Source of the DNA: Calycina herbarum
Taxonomy: Eukaryota > Ascomycota > Leotiomycetes > Helotiales > Pezizellaceae
Length of the DNA: 64,000 bases
Direction of reading: 5' to 3'
Assembly (NCBI GenBank): GCA_001414485.1
Contig: LLEY01000062.1
Location: 248,001-312,000 of the forward strand
The notes under the pieces were generated by a model. The model saw only the letters and a program-made list of their open reading frames with translations, was not told the DNA's origin and made no database searches. This document shows positions 56,228 to 64,000 of the stretch, piece after piece (the first letter of the stretch is position 1; every line of letters starts with the position of its first letter). A program made the translations under genes and the position numbers.

Positions 56228-59200
56228 TCAACGACAGGCTCTGCCCTTTCCCTTCCCCTTAGCAGCCGGACTATTGAGAGTTGGGTACTCATCCTCACCA
56301 CCTTCCTCTCTTCCCTCAACCTCTACACCCCGACTTCTCGCCTCGGCCAAACTCAACTGGAGAGCAAAATCCAAATCAGCCTCAACCGGTGTAGTGATTT
56401 TAGATCTCGCCTTGCCACGAGTCTTACTACCCGAAGGCGATGAAGAAGGAGAACGACGAGTCTTCTTGGCTTTGTAGGTGATGGGGATCTCGTACCCACC
56501 AGAACCAGAGGCTCGAGGCGGGCTTCCACCCTCATCCACGCCATCCAGGAGGGAGAGGCGAATTGCTTCTTCGATATCTTGTTCAAGCTCGTCGTCATTT
56601 TTCAATTTCGGGGGCACGTTCGTTCGTCCAACGACGCTTCCTTCAGGGGTGATGGTTTCACTGCTGCTCCAGACGGTCTGTTGGTTCGCATAGGTGTCGT
56701 CATCGGAAATGTAGCCAGCATCACTAGTACTGACACGATGTTCTTGTTCCTTTTGAAACGCCTCTGCGGAAACCATTTCTGCATACCGGATGGCCTCTTC
56801 TTCGCTGAGTCCTCCCAAACCTACACCGAATCTGCCAGCAAGTCGAGCTTCTTCTCTGGAACGCCTAAGCTTTTCCTTCTTGAGTTCCTCCTGTTCGGTA
56901 GCAATATAGTCCATGAGAGCACCTCTACCAGTGTTGGTGAAGCGATCAGGACCGGAATTGCTACCACGCTCATTCGATCGGCGGAGACGTCGTTTCTTGC
57001 TTTGATATTGATCCGCTGCAGAGGAGCTGTAAGACCAGTAACGAAGATGGGTTCCCAAAGAAACCATTCCACGCAATACGGTTGGATCTGGATCGATAGC
57101 AATTGCTCCAGCGGCGTAGAGGTTGATACCAACACCCAGTGTTGATGCCTCGGCTTGAACTAGGCGACGTCGGGCACGAGAAGAGAATCTTGAGTTGAGC
57201 GTCCTAACAGGCTGCATATTCGAGGCCAAAGGATCCCAAGTTTGGACGAGGCCATCATTGCCACCGTGAACAAGATAAAGTGCAGAAAGAGCAAGGCATG
57301 ATATTTGTGGCGAGTCTGTGTAAACAGTCCGAAGTGGCTGCAATTCATTGACCATAGCAGAATTTGCAGACTGAGGGCCTCTCATATTCCACAATTGAAC
57401 AACACCTGTTTTAGTTCCAACAGCCAAGAAACGTGCTCTATGACCTGGTATTTGAGCTCCTCCAGCCTCAGAATACCCTGGTGTGCCAAATGGAGACGAG
57501 AATTCGGAATTGCCGTTAACAGTTCGGAGCGGATCTTCATCAACAGTCACCATAGCATAGGTAGACATATCAATTGCGCTTGCTGTGATTTCTTCCCTAG
57601 GATGGTTCCTCAACGAGAAGGTGGTAGTCCGCCATTCTTCGATAAGATTTGTCGAAGCCATACGAGAAGACGGCGTGCTAGGAATCGAAGGCGTGCTAAC
57701 CGGACTTGACATAGAGCTGGCGAATGCGGAACTCCTTTGGGATATATCAGGCGATGAGATCCTTGGAGGGGTAATCATATTGCCACCACCAAAGAGAGAA
57801 GCCATGCTGAGATTCTTGCCGGGACTCGGAGGAGTCTTTGGCTCAGGATATGCTGCAAGAGAAGCTTGCTCTGTTGACCATCGTGTGAATCTCTTAATCT
57901 CCGGAGTATGACCTTCCTCAATACCGCAATTGATGACCACAATCGCCTCTCCAGCGCCTTTGCCATCATCACCTGTAAAATCGACTTCGAGTCTTCTACA
58001 CATATCCCAACCATGGCAGATTTTACGATAATGCGATGGGCGATAAGCCAGGTATTTTTCAATTTCAAGTGTCTCTGCGATGACTTGTGCTTTAGAAAGA
58101 CGCATGGATTTGGATGATGACCTCGGTGAGTAGCTACCAGGTATCTCAGACACATCGTATGGGTCCTCTCTCGCAACACGGCGAGATGGTTCAACGAGAT
58201 TCCAATAAGCAGAACGCCCAGTGGCCCACGCATGCCTACCACCACTGTTCTCCTCGACCTTGGCATCAAGAAGATGTGATTTCAATGGCTTGGTGAGGTA
58301 GAATACCTCGCCCAAAGCATTCAAGGCGACCGCCCAAATACGCCCAGATAGCTTGCGCCTTGGGCTGTAAGAGTCGTCAACTTTGATGGAGATGATTGGT
58401 ACACCAGGGCTAAGTACCCATTTGGCTGTTATTTGACCCTTTGGAATGCGTCGTCCATGAGGCGTGTCAGCACCAAGAGAATATGCAGTAACAACTCCCA
58501 AAGTAGAACCCGTAAATATACCAACGAGGCCATCAGTACACATAGGGACGTCGCCTGATTTAGCGATCCAAACGGCGGAAATAGCCTCGATCATTGATGG
58601 GATGGTGGGGATTCCACGTTTGTGGTCGATGATATCGTTTGGTTGACAGATGAAACGACCACGCATTTCTTCTGAGGATCTGAAGTACGTTTGTCCGCCA
58701 GGAAAACCTTCACCATAGATCATACCAAAGGGTTGGCTGACGTCCATCGAGTTTGGAAGTCCTGCAGGACCATCACCAAGGCCATATTGTTCATCTCCAA
58801 CAAACAAATCAGGGAATTGAGGCAAAGCTTGCGGATCAGAAAGTCCCCAATTGTCAATCTTGCCAATGTTTGGATCGCTAGTACATGCAGTCCCAGTCTC
58901 ATCAGTACCATGAATAAAACGTGGTGATTTCCGGCCATTGTTCCAGATTGCGTGTATGTGGTTGACGGTGGCAAAGAGTTGAGAGCTATAGGTCACCACC
59001 GCATTGGCATTATTGGCAGCACTATTGGAACGCGAAGAAGCACCATGGCCAGGGGCAATTTGAGCAGGCTTGCCGCGTGCCAAACTTCTCAAAAGCCGTG
59101 TGCGCAAAATGTATTCACTTCTCCAAGATGCTAGTCCGGTCAACCGAGTGAAGACTCGTTGTTCAGAACGCAGTTGTTCCCGAGGCTCCAAATCAGAACC

Positions 59201-59865
59201 GCCACAATTGGCCAGTCCATCCAAAGCATCTTGACCAGGAAAGAATCGAGAAAAGGCAATGCGCCAGGCATGGGGTGTTGTAACGAGGCTGTAGAATCTC
59301 CGGGAGACCATGGAAACCGCAGAAAGAGAGGCTGCTGGCAGATGCGACAAAATATGGGTGAGAACCTCTGTTGATAATTAGCATGTGAGTTTATGTATTG
59401 TATGCAAAAGATTGTGAGGGGGAGTTATCTGCCAGTTATCTGCCAGGCGGAGGGAGACTAACCATTAGGAAACTGGTCAAGTTGTGGTCCATCCAATTGA
59501 TTGCCCTTCTTCTTCACGACCTTGAAACCAGGTCCCTCAATTTGTTTTCTTGGTGGCGAAGGTGATAGAGCGTTTTCGTACTCGGAGATTTGTTGATATG
59601 ATGGCTTGGGCCTATCTTCACTCTTATCGCTCAGCTTCAATCGCCTGAATTCATCTTGCACATTCGCGTCAGCAACGCTGGACGACGCGCCGCCATTGTC
59701 TGCAGATCGTGGGCTTGAAGAACTAGTACGCTCCTCGGGTTGAGGGTCGCGCAGGTCTGCGGAATGCAGGTCTTGGTGAATGATGCCATATTGGGAGGTG
59801 TTGGAGGGTTCTGTGGTGTTTGCTGTGGTGGAAATGGGGGATATTTCGATTGGCTCTGATTGCAT
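56228..59865 (-). CDS. F-box/WD40-like protein with C-terminal ubiquitin-interaction motifs
   Basis: Exons 59865-59463 and 59367-56228 (96-... nt intron with GTTAGT donor, GCTAAT branch, CAG acceptor) give 1180 residues. The F-box spans the junction: LDQFPN then EVLTHILSHLPAASLSAVSMVSRRFYSLV. The middle contains beta-propeller-like blades (FLAVGTKTGVVQLWNMRG, ALYLVHGGNDGLVQTWDP). The C-terminus has two ubiquitin-interaction motifs: QDIEEAIRLSLLDG (about 1063) and DLDFALQLSLAEARS (about 1134), both with the central A/xxS. The combination suggests an SCF substrate receptor that also binds ubiquitin. Long Ser/Pro-rich linkers flank the propeller. A similar architecture is known in annotated Aspergillus and other ascomycete F-box/WD proteins. 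The extreme C-terminus is Lys/Gly-rich. Confidence 0.87.
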
Positions 59866-60352
59866 AAAACTGGGTTACGGGAACTTGGATTTGGAAGTTG
59901 ACTGAGCCAGTGATCTCTGGGTCAGCCTGAAAGTGTAGATTGGAATTTGAGAGGGATTCGGGTTCGGGTTCGGTTTCGACGTGGTCGTGTTGTTGATCTC
60001 GTGAAGTCTTTTTCGGTGACGTGAGGACAAGGAAATTATCACGACTCATCGGGGATTAGCTTAGCTTAGCGGGAAGTTCTCACTCTCAGCCCTTTCGGGA
60101 TTAGCCGAGCTGACTTGGGAGCCCCTGAGCTGAATGGGAATAATCATAACGGATTCACATCCTTCACAATTTTCCTAAATGAATTCATTTAACTCGAATC
60201 TTTCAGTCTCATTTTCGTCGCCCCGTCATGGCTCGTCTATATACACTACTATTACAAACTTCTCATCACAAAAATGCTCATAAAAGCCAATTTTCCCGGG
60301 TATATGCATAAAAGATCCTGTGAACGCCAACCCAATTTTAGTCCCCAGAAAT
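59866..60352. other. Intergenic between F-box/WD40 start and surface-protein 3' end
   Basis: No gene supported. Holds the F-box/WD40 promoter. GGGATTAGCTTAGC and GGGATTAGCCGAGC (60052 and 60098) form a small direct repeat. Confidence 0.45.
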
Positions 60353-63160
60353 TCAAATCATGTATCCAGCCCATATTACCATGCATAATCCCAAAACTCC
60401 TGACATTGGTCTTGTTACGCCTGCCCCGCTTTTGGCACTCGTAGATTTAGCTGACGCTGCTGCACTGGCACCGGCACCTGCAGTCGGCGTCGAAGAGGTC
60501 ACTAGTAGTGGAATCGTTGTCGATGCAAATCCAACCCCGCCTGGTCCAATACTGATGGTCTGTCCGTTGAGAACATCTGTCGTTGGCTTGGCTCCTGGCC
60601 CAACTGCAAATGTGGTTCCTCCAATTACAACCAAAGTCCCTCCAATCTCGGTGTAGGTGACTCCTCCAGCTGTGAGTGTTCGAGTGGTTGGGTTGAAAGG
60701 GAATGAGAGTGTTGTACTTCCGAGACCGATGCCGCTTGGATTTATCGTGATAGTCTTCCCGTTGATCACCGTGGTAATCGGTGTTGATCCAGGCCCAACT
60801 GTGAAAGTAACGCCATTGATAACTGCAATGCTCGAACCAATTTCACTTATCGTAAGTCCGCCAGCAAGGCCAAGTTGTGTGTTGCTTGGGTTTGCTGCAC
60901 CTCCCAAGCTTTTTCCGCCATCAAAATAGATTCCCCCAGGTCCTAGAGTGATGGGAGCGCCGTTGAAAGTATTGGTTTGGGCAGGCATCGCGGGGCCATA
61001 AGTGATCGTTGAGGCTCCCACAACAGCGAGAGAGGGACCGATGGCAGAAAACACTTGACCTTCAATAATGACAATGTTGGTGGGAAGAGGCGCGTTTGGT
61101 GGAACAGTTGTCTGGGCAAATCCTAGCCCTTCAGGTCCAATGGAAATTGTCTGACCATTTACAACAATCGTTGTTTGTGGTGCCCCTGGCCCGATCGAGT
61201 AAGTCGTTCCCGAAATCACAGCACTATTTTGACCAAGCTGTACTGGGATTCCAGAGATGACTGTCGGTGTGGCTTCTCTGAAAAGACCACCTGCGCTGGT
61301 TGTTGGAATGTTGACAGTTGAGCCAGCACCGACCACTCGTGAGGGGTTGACAGTGAAGGTTTGTCCATTTTCAACAATGATTCTTGAACCTTCACCATTT
61401 CCGTTTGAATCGCCATTGCCGTTATTGACACCTCCATTCCCGTTTCCATTCCCAGTAATCCCAAGATCAGGTATCGATATCGTCTGTGTTCCAATGATGA
61501 CTTGTGTTGGTTCCAAAACGACAGGAACACGTCCAATCGTTGCTGTCGTGGGTGTGGCACCATTTGAATTGCCATTTGAACCTGCATTGTTGACATTGAC
61601 ACTCCCAGGGTTGTTAGAACTTCCTCCATTATTTGAACCAGCACCATTATTCGAGCCACCATTACTGGACCCCGCTCCGTTTCCACCTGCCCCATTATTC
61701 GAGCCGCCGTTGTTATTCTCTCCATTTCCACTGCCTGCATTAGACCCGCTTCCACTTCCTCCGTGGTTTCCTGCCCCTGATCCATCTCCCGTATCAGTAG
61801 TACCGCTTCCACCATGATTTCCAGCTCCAGATCCATTATTAGTCCCAGAGCCATTGCTAGTTCCCGGATTGCTATTGCCCGGATTATTGGGTGTATTGGG
61901 TGTACTTGGATTATTTGGCGTGCTCGGATTATTTGGTGTGCTCGGATTGTTGGGCGTGCTTGGATTATTCGGCGTGCTTGGATTGTTCGGTGTGCTTGGG
62001 TTGCTATTGCCAGGAATGTTAGGGGTTCCTTGGTTGGGAGTTGATGGGTTGCTCGGGTTATTTCCTGGATTGATAGGAATCGGTGTTGTTGTTCCTCCAT
62101 TCCCATTAGGAAATGGGACAGGGCCCCAATTAGCATCGGTCGGATCTGGATCAGGAACAACCTTTTGTGTATTGGGGCCACCAGGATATCCGAGATTACC
62201 AACTGTGGTGGTTACATAGTTGGGGTTTTTGCTCGTTGTAACAACTGTAACTGCCTGGCCAGCGCCGGTCGAGGCTGCCGGTGCAGTTGAACCATTGGGA
62301 TAAGGTGAGGGGGGATATCTAGAAGTAGAAGTGTACTCGAATTTTCCAGATGTCCCTGGCTCAGGGACTGATAACGAAGCAGGCGCACCTGTTGAAGTGG
62401 TTGGGCAATAAGTTGGTGGGGTAAATTCGGGCAGTGAGGAGAACGCTGTCATAGAAGCATTTGTACCATTCCCATATTGAGTCAAAGTGACCGTGTTGGT
62501 GTTTGGCAGAATCTCCCATACTGTGGAAGGTTCGCCGGGTGAAAGGGTTGAGCATGGAGTGGTAGTTGTGTTTAAATGGCTGGTAATCGAAGTAGGTTTG
62601 GTGGTGGAGTTCTTATAAGAACTGTAAGAACTAGACTTTGACGTGATGAGGCTTGTCGGCACCGAAAGAGTTTGCGAGATGATAGTACCATTCGATTTAC
62701 TAGTGATTGAGGGAGATCCTGATGCAGTAGACACGGAAACGGAAGGACCGCTTTTCGTTGAATTTCCAACGCTGATTGAAGACGTGGAGCTGACAGGAAT
62801 ATTCGTCGCAGGACGTGATACTATTGATCTAGACTGTAATATGCTGCTGCTACTCGTTGTCGCAGATTCAATTGAGGTTGTTGGGCGACTGATTACTCCT
62901 CGCGAAATGGGTGCCGATGTATAGACATCTGCCATCAAAACTTCCTGGCTTTTGACACTACTACTCGATGTAGTAGATGCTGTTGATATTCTTGTTGTGT
63001 TCAGGTAGGGTTGTGGACTTGAGTCTGATGTATAAATGTTAAAAATAAAGTTAGATATCTACTTGGAAAGTAGAAACGTACCAGCCGGTCCGGGAAAGCT
63101 TTGGACAACAAAAGAGCTGCCCTGGATAGTCCAGAACAACAACTGACGAGAGAAATACAT
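60353..63160 (-). CDS. Large repetitive, probably GPI-anchored cell-surface (adhesin-like) protein
   Basis: Exons 63160-63082 and 63024-60353 (57-nt intron with GTACGT donor, CTAAC branch, CAG acceptor) give 916 residues. The start ATG at 63160 provides a signal-peptide-like N-terminus (MYFSRQLLFWTIQGSSFVV then PGPA). Next comes a Ser/Thr-rich region (about 30-200), then a Pro/Asn array of NPSTPN hexapeptides, and a Gly/Asn/Ser-rich spacer. From about 500 to 860 there are roughly five or six degenerate modules of about 60-75 residues with the theme INGVTFTVGPG..TTVINGQTISIGPGG, suggesting a beta-solenoid stack. The C-terminus (Ala/Ser-rich, then VLGLCMVIWAGYMI) looks like a GPI-attachment signal. 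Heavy O-glycosylation is expected. No ligand-binding domain was recognised. Repeats may vary in number between strains. Confidence 0.8.
61890..62000 (-). repeat. 18-bp tandem repeat coding NPSTPN
   Basis: About six near-identical 18-bp units (GGATTATTCGGCGTGCTT-like on the + strand) encode consecutive NPSTPN hexapeptides in the surface protein. Third-base differences between units show some age. This is a likely site of copy-number change. Confidence 0.88.
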
Positions 63161-64000
63161 CTCTCTGAAGGGGGTTTGAAGCCCAAGACGACGTTAAGTT
63201 GTCAACGATACTAATTAGCATACGACGGTTGTGGGAAGATCGATATGAAGACTCTCGACACCAAGAGATAATAGGCCGTGGTTGTATGGAGTAGGCAGCA
63301 AGAAAATCAGAAGATCTCTGCAGGTCCAAAATTTTAACGAGTGACTGGATGGAACGGTAACAGTGCAAAAACGATTGTGGGGGGATAAAAGAAAAGAGTC
63401 TCTTGGGTTCTGGGTGCACTCAACGCATGGCAAAAGTGTTGATTGCAGGAGAGGGCGCGGATGAAATGGGAGGAATAAAGTATGGTGCGGGCCCATCACC
63501 TGCTGACGAGGGTGTACAAATTAAAGCGCACTTCCACTGTCAACTTCTCCTCACCGGGAGCAAGTGGGAGGCGCTTGAAGGCGCAAATGCACTGAAGGAG
63601 GCTTGAATAAGCTTGAACAGGCCTGAATAAGTGGGCTGAGCTAGATTGAACAACTAGCGCTTCGGGGGACTAGCATTGCTGCCATTGCTGCCATTGCTGA
63701 TAGCTTCGTATGCTTTCAGTGCCTTGGAGTCTCGTAAAGGCGTCGGCGCGGCGAAAACGTAGCGACGCTGTCAACTGGTCGTGGAGACTCAGGTTGTCAG
63801 CATGAAGGACTCGAGAGACGGGGCAGCTGAATACGCCAGAGAGCTACCAGACAGCGATTGGACCGAACCCCTACCTACTTGCCAGGTTTAACATCCCCAA
63901 TCTTGCTCCCCGTCGCCAAGGGTGCCGAATGCGCAGGCCGACGGAGATGATGCGCTTTGGATCTTCATGGGATGATTCTGGAGTAAGACACGGAGTCCTC
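63161..64000. other. Upstream region of the surface-protein gene, no further gene seen
   Basis: Open stretches on the minus strand (63499-63215 and 63419-63051) do not join the surface-protein exon in phase through canonical splice sites, so I leave them out. A short CATTGCTGC repeat is at 63674-63700. The right end may contain the start of the next promoter. Confidence 0.45.

Noticed and set aside
61216..62202. 328-codon minus-strand frame inside the surface-protein gene
   Set aside because: Shadow frame of the repetitive coding sequence, as are the overlapping plus-strand frames there.
63051..63499. Minus-strand open frames as upstream exons of the surface-protein gene
   Set aside because: Joining via GTATGC to CAG at 63165 gives the wrong phase; the ATG at 63160 already supplies a signal-like N-terminus.

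Overview
The window is nuclear DNA of a filamentous ascomycete (Pezizomycotina; the protein types suggest Leotiomycetes, but this is not proven). Supporting signs are short GT-AG introns (about 47-70 nt) with CTAAC/CTAAT-type branch points, a fungal rhodopsin-domain membrane protein, a Zn2Cys6 regulator, a Clr2 silencing factor, and transposons converted to TpA-rich, stop-filled sequence in the way repeat-induced point mutation (RIP) does.

Layout. (1) 1-4165 is transposon relic: an internally deleted Ty3/gypsy chromovirus lying in reverse, then a Pogo/Fot1-type transposase remnant. (2) 4198-9350 is a thin gene region with a frame-broken F-box gene, a fragmentary membrane-protein gene, a decayed ORF and a perfect hairpin. 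(3) 9357-24606 is a nested transposon stack: a reverse Tad1-like LINE split by a chromovirus (exact 5-bp target duplication), which itself carries two solo LTRs of its own family; a solo LTR of a second family sits in the LINE ORF1. (4) 24607-28646 is gene-poor and ends in a pyrimidine-rich CTTCAAC-repeat leader. (5) 28647-63160 is a normal gene-rich segment: an acidic protein with several SUMO-interaction-like motifs, a secreted alpha/beta hydrolase, a rhodopsin-domain membrane protein, an S1/P1 nuclease with a 12-nt microexon, a convergent SDR and Zn2Cys6-regulator pair, a small single-pass membrane protein, Clr2, a SNF2 ATPase with PHD fingers, an SDR-like protein, an F-box/WD40/UIM protein, and a large repetitive cell-surface protein. 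(6) 63161-64000 shows no convincing gene.

Links between genes. Clr2 and the SNF2-PHD ATPase are divergent across about 660 bp, so two heterochromatin-type genes share one promoter region. The SDR and the Zn2Cys6 gene are convergent with 43 bp between stop codons, and the SDR promoter holds two sets of abutting tandem repeats rich in CGG triplets. Four otherwise intact genes carry a single disabling lesion each: two apparent 1-nt deletions (F-box, Clr2) and two in-frame TAG codons (multi-SIM gene, small membrane protein). No CRISPR array, rRNA or tRNA was found. Exon boundaries were inferred by hand from splice signals and reading frame.
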